Below are positions 52,233 to 63,808 of a DNA stretch of 64,000 nt, one piece after another (within the stretch, counting starts at the first letter, position 1; each line of letters starts with the position of its first letter). This DNA is from Plasmopara viticola (taxonomy: Eukaryota; Oomycota; Peronosporomycetes; Peronosporales; Peronosporaceae). The notes below the pieces were generated by a model. That model saw only the letters and a program-made list of their open reading frames with translations. It ran no database searches and was not told the origin of the DNA. The stretch covers positions 34,483-98,482 of the forward strand of contig MBPM02000152.1 in assembly GCA_001695595.3 (NCBI GenBank), given 5' to 3'. A program made the position numbers and the translations under genes.

Positions 52233-55200
52233 AGGAGAAGTTCGCTTCGTTCAAGTACACGGCGTCGAACATGAGTGGACATGTGATGGAGCTTGAAGAC
52301 CTGGTGATGAAGATGAGAAGTGCAAACTGTGCTCCAAGTGAAGAAGACATATGCGCAGTCATGCTAAGGAGCCTTCCTGCAAGCTACGAGAGCTTAGTGC
52401 AGGCGTTCCGGATGTCGATCACCAGCTTCGAATTCAGCAGTCTCGTGAGTAATCTGATTGCTGAAGAAGTGCGCCAGAAGGAGGCGGCACGAGTAGAGGA
52501 AGCAACGGCTCTCTACACAAACAAGCGAAGCGTCAAGCAGCACCCGAAGAAGCAACAAGGACGACGTCCCAAAGGACCGTCGGGGGTGTGCTACAATTGT
52601 GGCAAGGTCGGCCACTATGCTAGAGATTGCCGTTTAAGTCGGATTCCAAGAGAAGCAAACCATGACCAGTCCAACATCGCGTTCAATGCCAGTGAGGGCT
52701 ACGCGAGCAACTGCTGGGTCATGGACAGCGGAGCATCGGCGCATATGTGCAAGGATCGAGGATCCTTCGTGGACTACAAGATAGTTGAACAGCCGCGCAG
52801 TGTTTCAAGCGCGAAGAACGATGTGAAGCTCAAGGTCATCGGCTACGGAACGGTCAAGCTTCGGGTTTGGACCGGGCATGCGTGGATCGATGCCACGCTG
52901 GAAAATACTCTGCACGTTCAAGAACTGTCGAAGAATTTGTTCTCGCTTACGGCTGCAGCAGCACGAGGAATGACGATCGAGATTACCCGCGACGAGTGCG
53001 TGGTGAAGCGTGGCGGCACACCGGTTGCCACGGGAAGGAAACAGGGTTTCCTGATGTACCTCAACATCGAGGCTGATGCGGAGTGCCATGTTGCAGAGAC
53101 AGAAGCAGAGCTATGGCACCGAAGACTGGGTCACGCATCGTATGGCACGGTAAACGCTCTGGTCAAGGATGGAAGAATCAAGGGAGAAGAGATGAAGATG
53201 GACTTTGTATGCGATGTGTGCGCAACATCCAAGCAAGTGCGAAAGTCTTTCAATACAAGTGAGGAAGACGCAGAGCTCAGGGAGGCTGCGCGTTCCGATG
53301 AAGTGGTGTGTTCTGACGTACTCGGGCCAATCACGCCACTCTCAAAGTCCGGCTACAAGTACATTGTCAGCTTCATCATGATGAAAAACCGGTACACGAC
53401 GGTCTTCCCGTTGCGGAAGAAGAGCGAAGTAACAAGCGCGTTCACAAGGTTTTACCGAGAGATCAAGACGCTGTCTGGGACAAAGGTCAAGGTTCTTCGA
53501 AGTGACAACGGTGGGGAGTACCGGAACGCGGCGATGGACAACTTTTGCAAGGCAAAGTTTATCAAACAAGAGTTCACGGTACCGTTCAACCCTGAACAGA
53601 ACGGTATGGCAGAGCGCATGAACCGGACACTGATCGAGATGACACGCTGCATGATCAAGGACAGTGGACTCGACAAGTCATACTGGTGTGAAGCTCTCAT
53701 GACAGCGACAGACATCCGGAACGTGCTTCCAAACGCGTCGAACAAGAGATCAAGTCCATACGAGATGGTGTTTAAGCGGAAACCGCGTATCGACCACATG
53801 CGCGTATTTGGTGCGCAGTGTTACGCGCATGTGGCGAAGGCGGGACGCAAGAAACTGGATGATTCAGGCGTGAAGTGTTTCTTCCTTGGATATGCGAAGA
53901 AACACAAGGCGTATCGACTTCTTGACGCGGACGACGGATCAATCAAGATTTCAAGAAGTGTGACGTTCGCTGAGCATCCCGTCTCGAAGGTACTGGAGAA
54001 GAGAAGAAATGTGATCGTCGACGTGATTGAAGACGAAGAAGAGACGGAGGCACCGTTTGAAGAGGAAGTTTTGAGGACACCACCGATGCGAACACGCCAG
54101 GAGCCGGGGAACGACGGGCAAGATAACGTGGTCGTTCAAGTTCCAACTCGTGCATCGAGCACACCTGGCCGAGATGGCGAAGAAGAGTGGATGGTGCGAC
54201 CTGTTCGGAAGAAGCGTGGTCTGGTGCGCTACGACAAAGAATTCACGAACATACGCCGCGGTAAATTCAATCTGGACGACTTCGAGGGAGAGTACGACTC
54301 TCACCACTGTTTGGTCGCGGAGAGCAGTGGGGAACAAGCTTCCACCTACGAAGAAGTAATGAAGAGCGAATACAAGGATCAGTGGCTGGAAGCGATGAAG
54401 AGCGAGATGAAGTCACTTGAAGATCACAACACATGGAAGCTATTGGACATGCCACAGCATAAGAAGGCTGTTGGGTGCAAGTGGGTCTTCCGTATCAAGC
54501 GTGATCCGAGTGGCAATATTGTGAAGTTCAAGGCACGCTTAGTCGCAAAGGGGTTTACGCAGCGCCCTGGAATTGACTACAATGAGACGTTTGCGCCAGT
54601 CGCACGCAAAGAGTCGATTAATGCGGTGTTGGCGATCGCAGCGGCTGAAGACTTAGAAGCTGAAAATGTCGACGTTGATACAGCATTCCTGTATGGCGAA
54701 GTTGAAGAGGAGATCTACATGGACCAGCCAGATGGCTTCGAAGATGAAGAAAATCCGGCAAAGAAGTGCTTACTTCAAAAAGCACTTTACGGGACGAAGC
54801 AAGCTGCGCGACAGTGGAACAGCAAGCTCACCAAGCATCTGGAGAATCAAGGTTTCAAGGGTACCTCGGCAGACCCATGTGTGTTCGTTCGTGTTTCGAG
54901 AAACGAGTACAGCATCATCATCATTTACGTGGATGACTTGATGCTGTTCTGCAAAACCATGGATCATATTGAGGACATCAAGAGTGCGCTGAAGGAAGAG
55001 TTCAGCATCAAAGAACTCGGAGAGCTCAAGTATTGCCTGGGGATCGAGATACACCGCAAGCGTGACGACCATGTGATCAAGATAAACCAACAAGCGTATA
55101 TCAAGCGACTCGCGGAGAAATTTGGTGTTGATCAATGCAAGGACGTGCACACACCAGCGGACAGTAACTCCAAGTTGTCGAAGTTGCCCGAAGAGGAAGC

Positions 55201-55375
55201 GTTTGCGCCGAAGTACCCATATCGCGAACTGGTGGGGGCTTTGATGTACATAGCAACATGTACGCGCCCGGACATAGCATATGCTGTTGGTGAAGTTGCC
55301 AAGTTTTGCGAGCGTTACGGCAAGGCACACTGGGCGGCGGCCAAGCGAATTCTGAAGTACTTGAAGACGACATAG
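52175..55375 (+). pseudogene. pol: copia 2 gag C-terminus to RT, premature stop
   Basis: Real homology begins at about 52214 (ANRLWLKEK). It covers the rest of gag, the CCHC knuckle CYNCGKVGHYARDC, protease DSGA, integrase with the D, D-35-E core, and reverse transcriptase with YVDD. It stops at 55375, where a base lost near 55372 (acgacatag against acgacaatag or acgacactag) creates TAG before RNase H. This frame is not broken elsewhere. Confidence 0.9.
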
Positions 55376-55878
55376 ATATCAGCATTGTGTTTGACGGCTC
55401 GAGCAAGGGAGAGCTGATTGCGTATGCTGATGCAAACTGGGCAGGAGACCTCGACACGCGACGTTCAACAACAGGGTATGTATTCTTCTTGAATGGAAGT
55501 GCCGTTTCGTGGAATTCCAAGCGTCAGCCGACGGTCGCAACATCAAGCACGGAAGCAGAGTACATGAGTTTGTACAGTGTGACGCAAGAGGCTATTTGGT
55601 TCCGAAGTCTGCTCAAGGACATGAAGTACGGTGTCGATTCGGCAACAACGATTTATCAAGATAATCAAGGTTGCATCGCACTGGCCAAGAATCCTGTTTA
55701 TCACTCGCGGACGAAGCACATCGACATCAAGTTTCATTTCCTGCGCGAGAAAGTGGAACGCGAGGAAATCACACTTGAATACAAGCCGACGGAAGACATG
55801 GTCGCGGACGGATTTACGAAGGCACTTGCAAGGGACAAGCACAGCAAGTTTCTTACGGGTCTACGGATGGCAGCGTAG
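55306..55878 (+). pseudogene. pol: copia 2 RNase H fragment
   Basis: In register from about 55373. Holds the YADANW, STEAEY and QDNQG RNase H motifs and the normal C-terminus ending at TAG 55876-55878. Separated from RT by the one-base loss. Confidence 0.88.
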
Positions 55879-55901
55879 GATGCTCACTTCGCGCGCACAT
55901 C

Positions 55902-55910
55902 AAGGGAGAG
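55902..55910 (+). promoter_or_regulatory. Polypurine tract of copia 2
   Basis: AAGGGAGAG directly before the 3' LTR. Confidence 0.85.
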
Positions 55911-56116
55911 TGTTAAAGATTGATGTGCTGATCGAAGAAAGGCGGACGTTACTATGACCAGTGATTGGTCAATGCGATTGAATGGCTATCGTGCGCGAAA
56001 GGAATGAATGGCCAGCAAGAGAGACAGCAAAGAGTAGGACAAGGATGAACGCACAAATACAACTTACTGAGTTTATTTTTATTAACATTCCGATCCCGAG
56101 TTTATTTTTATTAACA
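55911..56116 (+). repeat. 3' LTR of copia 2
   Basis: 206 bp, standard form with gcgattg and tatcg. Right flank GTGCT then agcgttcgctcaat. Confidence 0.93.
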
Positions 56117-56121
56117 GTGCT
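56117..56121. other. Target-site duplication of copia 2, right
   Basis: GTGCT. Confidence 0.92.
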
Positions 56122-56242
56122 AGCGTTCGCTCAATATATAAATGGAAACACAAGCTGAAGTGATTAACATCAACTTAAAGAAGACAGCGCACCAAAGAAA
56201 AGTGGAGCAAGAGAACATTTTGGTCAATAAGAAATAATATGA

Positions 56243-56314
56243 TACAGAGGAGGGGATCGAACCCTCGATCTCGAGCGTGTGAAGCTCGCGTCCTAACCAC
56301 TAGACGACACTGAC
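56243..56314 (-). tRNA. tRNA-Val(CAC), subtype CAC-1, 1-base gap
   Basis: 72 nt, tacagagg; looks like the A71G copy (taccagagg) less one base. S2 upstream. Confidence 0.75.
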
Positions 56315-56588
56315 AGAATGATTTATGCAATGGCCTCACGACATATAACTCGTATATCTGCCCAATGGCGTGTACAAAGGCTACATTTTGAGCTCGCTTG
56401 ATAACACCGACAGCCTTATTATTGCTCGAGCATGATCGACCGTGACAGCGTCGTCTTGATTGTCAGCTATTGCAATATCAATTTAATTTACACAAACGCG
56501 TCCTCTACTCATCCGTAATAAATTAAAGGAATCTGAGGAGCAAGAAATGTGAAACAAGAGTACGATATTGTCGATAAAAATAAATTGT

Positions 56589-56661
56589 TATCAGTGGAGG
56601 GGATCGAACCCTCGATCTCGAGCGTGTAAAACTCGCGTCCTAATCACTAGACGACACTGAC
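56589..56661 (-). tRNA. tRNA-Val(UAC), G19A
   Basis: 73 nt; S1 upstream. Confidence 0.82.
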
Positions 56662-56934
56662 AGGTTCTTGTGTAGTATGGCTTGGCAACACATAACTCTA
56701 AATCGTAATCAGTCTCTTGTACGCTGGCTTTTATATCGAGCAGATCAAAGCCGGCTTAGTACCACCATGTTGCTCAAGCTTGGGCCACTGCGGCAGTGTC
56801 ATCTGTCGTGCTAGCGTTCGCTCTAATATATAAATGGAAACACAAGCTGAAGTGATTAACATCAACTTAAAGAAGACAGCGCACCAAAGAAAAGTGGAGC
56901 AAGAGAACATTTTGGTCAATAAGAAATAATATGA

Positions 56935-57007
56935 TTTCAGAGGAGGGGATCGAACCCTCGATCTCGAGCGTGTGAAGCTCGCGTCCTAACCACTAGACGA
57001 CACTGAC
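56935..57007 (-). tRNA. tRNA-Val(CAC), CAC-1 with U72A, S1 upstream
   Basis: 73 nt. The other U72A copies have S1v upstream; ordinary S1 here marks a recombination joint. Confidence 0.82.
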
Positions 57008-57279
57008 AGGTTCTTGTATAGTATGGCTTGGCAACACATAACTCTTAATCGTAATCAGTCTCTTGTACGCTGGCTTTTATATCGAGCAGATCAAAGCCGG
57101 CTTAGTACCACCATATTGCTCAAGCTTGGGCCACTGCGGCAGTGTCATCTGTCGTGCTAGCGTTCGCTCTAATATAAAATGGAAATACAAGCTGAAGTGA
57201 TTAGCATCAACTTAAAGAAGACAGCGCACCAAAGAAAAGTGGAGCAAGAGAACATTTTGGTCAAAAAGAAATAATATGA

Positions 57280-57352
57280 TATCAGAGGAGGGGATCGAAC
57301 CCTCGATCTCGAGCGTGTGAAGCTCGCGTCCTAACCACTAGACGACACTGAC
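57280..57352 (-). tRNA. tRNA-Val(CAC), subtype CAC-1, T5 trailer
   Basis: 73 nt, intact; S2 upstream. Confidence 0.9.
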
Positions 57353-57624
57353 AGAATGTTCTATGCAATGGCCTCACGACATATAACTCGTATATCTGCC
57401 CAATGGCGTGTACAAAGGCTCATTTTGACCTCGCTTGATAACACCGACAGCCTTATTATTGCTCGAGCATGATCGACCGTGACAGCGTCGTCTTGATTTC
57501 AGCTATTGCAATATCAAATTAATTTAGACAAACGCGTCCTCAACTCATCCGTAATAAATTAAAGGAATCTGAGGAGCAAGAAATGTGAAACAAGAGTACG
57601 ATATTGTCGATAAAAATAATTCGT

Positions 57625-57697
57625 TATCAGTGGAGGGGATCGAACCCTCGATCTCGAGCGTGTAAAACTCGCGTCCTAACCACTAGACGACACTGAC
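57625..57697 (-). tRNA. tRNA-Val(UAC), subtype UAC-2, next to copia 3
   Basis: 73 nt, intact; the LTR starts 151 bp upstream. Confidence 0.9.
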
Positions 57698-57843
57698 AGG
57701 TTCTTGTGTAGTATGGCTTGGCAACACATAACTCTTAATCGTAATCAGTCTCTTGTACGCTGGCTTTTATATCGAGCAGATCAAAGCCGGCTTAGTACCA
57801 CCATATTGCTCAAGCTTGGGCCACTGCGGCAGTGTCATCTGTC

Positions 57844-57848
57844 GTGCT
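57844..57848. other. Target-site duplication of copia 3, left
   Basis: GTGCT, with its partner at 62231-62235. Confidence 0.92.
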
Positions 57849-58054
57849 TGTTAAAGATTGATGTGCTGATCGAAGAAAGGCGGACGTTACTATGAGCAGT
57901 GATTGGTCAATGCGATTGAATGGCTATCGTGCGCGAAAGGAATGAATGGCCAGCAAGAGAGACAGCAAAGAGTAGGACAAGGATGAACGCACAAATACAA
58001 CTTACTGAGTTTATTTTTATTAACATTCCGATCCCGAGTTTATTTTTATTAACA
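57849..58054 (+). repeat. 5' LTR of copia 3
   Basis: 206 bp; one private change (tgagca for tgacca) breaks the internal inverted repeat. Confidence 0.93.
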
Positions 58055-58066
58055 GGTTATGAGCCC
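58055..58066 (+). promoter_or_regulatory. Primer binding site of copia 3
   Basis: GGTTATGAGCCC directly after the LTR, overlapping the gag ATG at 58059. Confidence 0.8.
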
Positions 58067-60143
58067 AAGTAACGACTCCGGTGTCAAGATCGAGCCATTC
58101 GACGGATCCAACTACGCGTTATGGAGCTACAAGATGAAGATGTCTTTGATGTCCAAGGGATTGTGGGGAGCCGTCTCTGGCGAAGGCGCACCCAATGCGG
58201 TCAAGGAGCAGCAAGCACACGCTGCGATCGCGCTCAACTTGAGTGACTCTCAGCTGATGCACGTGATCGACGCAACGTCAGCGACCGAAGCGTGGGGAAG
58301 ACTGGCAAGGTTTCATCACACTCAAGACATGGCGAATCGGCTTTGGCTGAAGGAGAAGTTCGCTTCGTTCAAGTACACGGCGTCGAACATGAGTGGACAT
58401 GTGATGGAGCTTGAAGACCTGGTGATGAAGATGAGAAGTGCAAACTGTGCTCCAAGTGAAGAAGACATATGCGCAGTCATGCTAAGGAGCCTTCCTGCAA
58501 GCTACGAGAGCTTAGTGCAGGCGTTCCGGATGTCGATCACCAGCTTCGAATTCAGCAGTCTCGTGAGTAAGCTGATTGCTGAAGAAGTGCGCCAGAAGGA
58601 GGCGGCACGAGTAGAGGAAGCAACGGCTCTCTACACAAACAAGCGAAGCGTCAAGCAGCACCCGAAGAAGCAACAAGGACGACGTCCCAAAGGACCGTCG
58701 GGGGTGTGCTACAATTGTGGCAAGGTCGGCCACTATGCTAGAGATTGCCGTTCAAGTCGGATTCCAAGAGAAGCAAACCATGACCAGTCCAACATCGCGT
58801 TCAATGCCAGTGAGGGCTACGCGAGCAACTGCTGGGTCATGGACAGCGGAGCATCGGCGCATATGTGCAAGGATCGAGGATCCTTCGTGGACTACAAGAT
58901 AGTTGAACAGCCGCGCAGTGTTTCAAGCGCGAAGAACGATGTGAAGCTCAAGGTCATCGGCTACGGAACGGTCAAGCTTCGGGTTTGGACCGGGCATGCG
59001 TGGATCGATGCCACGCTGGAAAATACTCTGCACGTTCAAGAACTGTCGAAGAATTTGTTCTCGCTTACGGCTGCAGCAGCACGAGGAATGACGATCGAGA
59101 TTACCCGCGACGAGTGCGTGGTGAAGCGTGGCGGCACACCGGTTGCCACGGGAAGGAAACAGGGTTTCCTGATGTACCTCAACATCGAGGCTGATGCGGA
59201 GTGCCATGTTGCAGAGACAGAAGCAGAGCTATGGCACCGAAGACTGGGTCACGCATCGTATGGCACGGTAAACGCTCTGGTCAAGGATGGAAGAATCAAG
59301 GGAGAAGAGATGAAGATGGACTTTGTATGCGATGTGTGCGCAACATCCAAGCAAGTGCGAAAGTCTTTCAATACAAGTGAGGAAGACGCAGAGCTCAGGG
59401 AGGCTGCGCGTTCCGATGAAGTGGTGTGTTCTGACGTACTCGGGCCAATCACGCCACTCTCAAAGTCCGGCTACAAGTACATTGTCAGCTTCATCATGAT
59501 GAAAAACCGGTACACGACGGTCTTCCCGTTGCGGAAGAAGAGCGAAGTAACAAGCGCGTTCACAAGGTTTTACCGAGAGATCAAGACGCTGTCTGGGACA
59601 AAGGTCAAGGTTCTTCGAAGTGACAACGGTGGGGAGTACCGGAACGCGGCGATGGACAACTTTTGCAAGGCAAAGTTTATCAAACAAGAGTTCACGGTAC
59701 CGTTCAACCCTGAACAGAACGGTATGGCAGAGCGCATGAACCGGACACTGATCGAGATGACACGCTGCATGATCAAGGACAGTGGACTCGACAAGTCATA
59801 CTGGTGTGAAGCTCTCATGACAGCGACAGACATCCGGAACGTGCTTCCAAACGCGTCGAACAAGAGATCAAGTCCATACGAGATGGTGTTTAAGCGGAAA
59901 CCGCGTATCGACCACATGCGCGTATTTGGTGCGCAGTGTTACGCGCATGTGGCGAAGGCGGGACGCAAGAAACTGGATGATTCAGGCGTGAAGTGTTTCT
60001 TCCTTGGATATGCGAAGAAACACAAGGCGTATCGACTTCTTGACGCGGACGACGGATCAATCAAGATTTCAAGAAGTGTGACGTTCGCTGAGCATCCCGT
60101 CTCGAAGGTACTGGAGAAGAAATGTGATCGTCGACGTGATTGA
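58059..60143 (+). pseudogene. gag-pol: copia 3 gag-protease-integrase, truncated by frameshift
   Basis: 694 codons from the ATG in the primer site. Gag core spans residues 1 to about 200, the CCHC knuckle 217-230, protease DSGA near 262-265, and integrase D459, D522 and E558. Gag and pol share one frame, so in this family there is no programmed frameshift between them. A 5-bp loss within the repeated gagaa of gagaagagaagaaatg shifts the frame after residue 687; the product ends seven residues later. Integrase and protease would be intact, but no RT or RNase H would be made from this frame. Confidence 0.92.
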
Positions 60144-61992
60144 AGACGAAGAAGAGACGGAGGCACCGTTTGAAGAGGAAGTTTTGAGGACACCACCGAT
60201 GCGAACACGCCAGGAGCCGGGGAACGACGGGCAAGATAACGTGGTCGTTCAAGTTCCAACTCGTGCATCGAGCACACCTGGCCGAGATGGCGAAGAAGAG
60301 TGGATGGTGCGACCTGTTCGGAAGAAGCGTGGTCTGGTGCGCTACGACAAAGAATTCACGAACATACGCCGCGGTGAATTCAATCTGGACGACTTCGAGG
60401 GAGAGTACGACTCTCACCACTGTTTGGTCGCGGAGAGCAGTGGGGAACAAGCTTCCACCTACGAAGAAGTAATGAAGAGCGAATACAAGGATCAGTGGCT
60501 GGAAGCGATGAAGAGCGAGATGAAGTCACTTGAAGATCACAACACATGGAAGCTATTGGACATGCCACAGCATAAGAAGGCTGTTGGGTGCAAGTGGGTC
60601 TTCCGTATCAAGCGTGATCCGAGTGGCAATATTGTGAAGTTCAAGGCACGCTTAGTCGCAAAGGGGTTTACGCAGCGCCCTGGAATTGACTACAATGAGA
60701 CGTTTGCGCCAGTCGCACGCAAAGAGTCGATTAATGCGGTGTTGGCGATCGCAGCGGCTGAAGACTTAGAAGCTGAAAATGTCGACGTTGATACAGCATT
60801 CCTGTATGGCGAAGTTGAAGAGGAGATCTACATGGACCAGCCAGATGGCTTCGAAGATGAAGAAAATCCGGCAAAGAAGTGCTTACTTCAAAAAGCACTT
60901 TACGGGACGAAGCAAGCTGCGCGACAGTGGAACAGCAAGCTCACCAAGCATCTGGAGAATCAAGGTTTCAAGGGTACCTCGGCAGACCCATGTGTGTTCG
61001 TTCGTGTTTCGAGAAACGAGTACAGCATCATCATCATTTACGTGGATGACTTGATGCTGTTCTGCAAAACCATGGATCATATTGAGGACATCAAGAGTGC
61101 GCTGAAGGAAGAGTTCAGCATCAAAGAACTCGGAGAGCTCAAGTATTGCCTGGGGATCGAGATACACCGCAAGCGTGACGACCATGTGATCAAGATAAAC
61201 CAACAAGCGTATATCAAGCGACTCGCGGAGAAATTTGGTGTTGATCAATGCAAGGACGTGCACACACCAGCGGACAGTAACTCCAAGTTGTCGAAGTTGC
61301 CCGAAGAGGAAGCGTTTGCGCCGAAGTACCCATATCGCGAACTGGTGGGGGCTTTGATGTACATAGCAACATGTACGCGCCCGGACATAGCATATGCTGT
61401 TGGTGAAGTTGCCAAGTTTTGCGAGCGTTACGGCAAGGCACACTGGGCGGCGGCCAAGCGAATTCTGAAGTACTTGAAGACGACACTAGATATCAGCATT
61501 GTGTTTGACGGCTCGAGCAAGGGAGAGCTGATTGCGTATGCTGATGCAAACTGGGCAGGAGACCTCGACACGCGACGTTCAACAACAGGGTATGTATTCT
61601 TCTTGAATGGAAGTGCCGTTTCGTGGAATTCCAAGCGTCAGCCGACGGTCGCAACATCAAGCACGGAAGCAGAGTACATGAGTTTGTACAGTGTGACGCA
61701 AGAGGCTATTTGGTTCCGAAGTCTGCTCAAGGACATGAAGTACGGTGTCGATTCGGCAACAACGATTTATCAAGATAATCAAGGTTGCATCGCACTGGCC
61801 AAGAATCCTGTTTATCACTCGCGGACGAAGCACATCGACATCAAGTTTCATTTCCTGCGCGAGAAAGTGGAACGCGAGGAAATCACACTTGAATACAAGC
61901 CGACGGAAGACATGGTCGCGGACGGATTTACGAAGGCACTTGCAAGGGACAAGCACAGCAAGTTTCTTACGGGTCTACGGATGGCAGCGTAG
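60124..61992 (+). pseudogene. pol: copia 3 RT-RNase H fragment
   Basis: Continues the polyprotein after the 5-bp loss; its first codon is GTG inside the gene, not a natural start. It holds the acidic linker, reverse transcriptase (FLYGE, YVDD) and RNase H (YADANW, STEAEY, QDNQG) up to TAG at 61990-61992. No catalytic residue is missing. Together with the preceding frame it accounts for the whole 1312-residue polyprotein length. Confidence 0.92.
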
Positions 61993-62015
61993 GATGCTCA
62001 CTTCGCGCGCACATC

Positions 62016-62024
62016 AAGGGAGAG
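62016..62024 (+). promoter_or_regulatory. Polypurine tract of copia 3
   Basis: AAGGGAGAG directly before the 3' LTR. Confidence 0.85.
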
Positions 62025-62230
62025 TGTTAAAGATTGATGTGCTGATCGAAGAAAGGCGGACGTTACTATGACCAGTGATTGGTCAATGCGAATGAATGGC
62101 TATCGTGCGCGAAAGGAATGAATGGCCAGCAAGAGAGACAGCAAAGAGTAGGACAAGGATGAACGCACAAATACAACTTACTTACTGGTTTATTTATTAA
62201 CATTCCGATCCCGAGTTATTTTTATTAACA
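62025..62230 (+). repeat. 3' LTR of copia 3
   Basis: 206 bp by chance: it has an extra tact and lost T's in the T-rich motifs (cttacttactggtttatttattaaca), which fits sequence noise starting here. It carries the gcgaatg variant of the copia 1 3' LTR. Confidence 0.9.
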
Positions 62231-62235
62231 GTGCT
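62231..62235. other. Target-site duplication of copia 3, right
   Basis: GTGCT. Confidence 0.92.
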
Positions 62236-62360
62236 AGCGTTCGCTCGTCAAAATATAAATGGAAACACAAGCTGAAGTGATTAACATCAACTTAAAGAAG
62301 ACAGCGCACACAAAGAAAGTGGAGCAAGAGAACATTTTTGGTCAATAAGAAATAATATGG

Positions 62361-62432
62361 TATCAGAGGAGGGATCGAACCCTCGATCTCGAGCGTGTGA
62401 AGCTCGCGTCCTAACCACTAGACGACACTGAC
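62361..62432 (-). tRNA. tRNA-Val(CAC), subtype CAC-1, 1-base gap
   Basis: 72 nt, one G short; S2 upstream. Confidence 0.75.
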
Positions 62433-62706
62433 AGAATGATTTATGCAATGGCCTCACGACATATAACTCGTATATCTGCCCAATGGCGTGTACAAAGGCT
62501 ACATTTTGAGCTCGCTTGATAACACCGACAGCCTTATTATTGCTCGAGCATGATCGACCGTGACAGCGTCGTCTTGATTGTCAGCTATTGCAATATTCAA
62601 TTTAATTTACACAAACGCGTCTCTACTCATCCGTAATAAATTAAAGGAATCTGAGGAGCAAGAAATGTGAAACAAGAGTACGATATTGTCGATAAAAATA
62701 AATTGA

Positions 62707-62777
62707 TATCAGTGGAGGGATCGAACCCTCGATCTCGAGCGGTAAAACTCGCGTCCTAATCACTAGACGACACTGAC
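62707..62777 (-). tRNA. tRNA-Val(UAC), G19A, two gaps
   Basis: 71 nt; G run and gcgtgt short by one each. S1 upstream. Confidence 0.7.
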
Positions 62778-63050
62778 AGGTTCTTGGTATAGTATGGCTT
62801 GGCAACACATAACTCTTAATCGTAACAGTCTCTTGTACGCTGGCTTTTATATCGAGCAGATCAAAGCCGGCTTAGTACCACCATATTGCTCAAGCTTGGG
62901 CCACTGCGGCAGTGTCATCTGTCGTGCTAGCGTTCGCTCTAATATAATAAATGGAAACACAAGCTGAAGTGATTAACATCAACTTAAAGAAGACAGCGCA
63001 CCAAAGAAAAGTGGAGCAAGAGAACATTTGGTCAATAAGAAATAATATGA

Positions 63051-63122
63051 TTTCAGAGGAGGGGATCGAACCCCGATCTCGAGCGTGTGAAGCTCGCGTC
63101 CTAACCACTAGACGACACTGAC
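63051..63122 (-). tRNA. tRNA-Val(CAC), CAC-1 with U72A, 1-base gap
   Basis: 72 nt, gaaccccg for gaaccctcg; S1v upstream. Confidence 0.72.
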
Positions 63123-63389
63123 AGATTATCGTATAGTATGGCCTGGCAACACATAATTTCTCATTCGTAATCAGTCTCTTGTACGCTGGCTTTATATTGA
63201 GCCGATCAAAGCCGGCCTAATTCCACCGTATTGCTCAAGCTTGGGCCACTACGTCTGTCGTGCTAGCGTTCGCTCTAATATATAAATAAAAACACAAGCT
63301 GAAGTGGTAAGCCATCAAAAAGGAAATGACAGCGCACCAAAAAAAAGTGGAGGCAGAGAACATTTGGTCAATAAGAGACAATAATATGA

Positions 63390-63463
63390 TATCAGAGAAG
63401 GGGATCGAATCCTCGATCTCGAGCGTGTAAAGCTCGCGTCCTGACCACTAAGACAGCACTGAC
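63390..63463 (-). pseudogene. Degenerate tRNA-Val(UAC), subtype UAC-1d, 1-base insertion
   Basis: 74 nt; C8 type, with an extra A (ctaagac). S1v on both sides. Confidence 0.7.
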
Positions 63464-63736
63464 AGATTATTGTTAGTATGGCCTGGCAACACATAACTCT
63501 TAATCGTAATCAGTCTCTTGTACGCTGGCTTTTACATTGAGCAGATCAAAGCCGGCCTGTTACCATCGTATTGCTCGAGCTTGGGCCACTGCGGCAGTGT
63601 CATCAGTCGTGCTAGCGTTCGCTCTAATATATAAAATGGAAACACAAGCTGAGGGATATAGCATCAAGAAAGAGATGACAGCGCACCAAAGAAAAGTGGA
63701 GCAAGAGAACATTTTGGTCCAAAAGAATTAATATGA

Positions 63737-63808
63737 TATCAGAGGAGGGGATCGAACCCTCGATCTCGAGCGTGTGAACTCGCGTCCTAACCACTAGACG
63801 ACACTGAC
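63737..63808 (-). tRNA. tRNA-Val(CAC), subtype CAC-1, 1-base gap
   Basis: 72 nt; gtgtgaactcg lacks one base next to the anticodon. S1v upstream. Confidence 0.72.

Larger units (their letters stand above)
51736..56116 (+). mobile_element. Ty1/copia LTR retrotransposon, copy 2
   Basis: 4381 bp, same family and same insertion site as copy 1. It is the most broken copy: single-base losses near 52049, 52214 and 55372 split gag-pol into four frames. The left flank shares private variants with the left flank of copy 1. Confidence 0.94.
56117..57848 (-). repeat. Tandem tRNA-Val array, short block between copia 2 and copia 3
   Basis: Only five tRNA-Val copies (CAC, UAC, CAC, CAC, UAC) separate the two full-length elements. 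The series resembles the longer blocks to the left but lacks the S1v/UAC-1d units, as expected after an unequal exchange that removed them. Confidence 0.9.
57849..62230 (+). mobile_element. Ty1/copia LTR retrotransposon, copy 3
   Basis: 4382 bp. The best-preserved copy: gag runs in frame into protease and integrase, and only one lesion is seen, a 5-bp loss near 60113-60121 between integrase and RT. Its left flank resembles that of the solo LTRs (ggttcttgtgtag) rather than copies 1 and 2. Confidence 0.95.

Noticed and set aside
32452..62230. Site-specific retrotransposon integration at GTGCT
   Set aside because: Shared flank variants beyond the target duplication, including the same missing T, show common descent by duplication. 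Five independent insertions are not needed.
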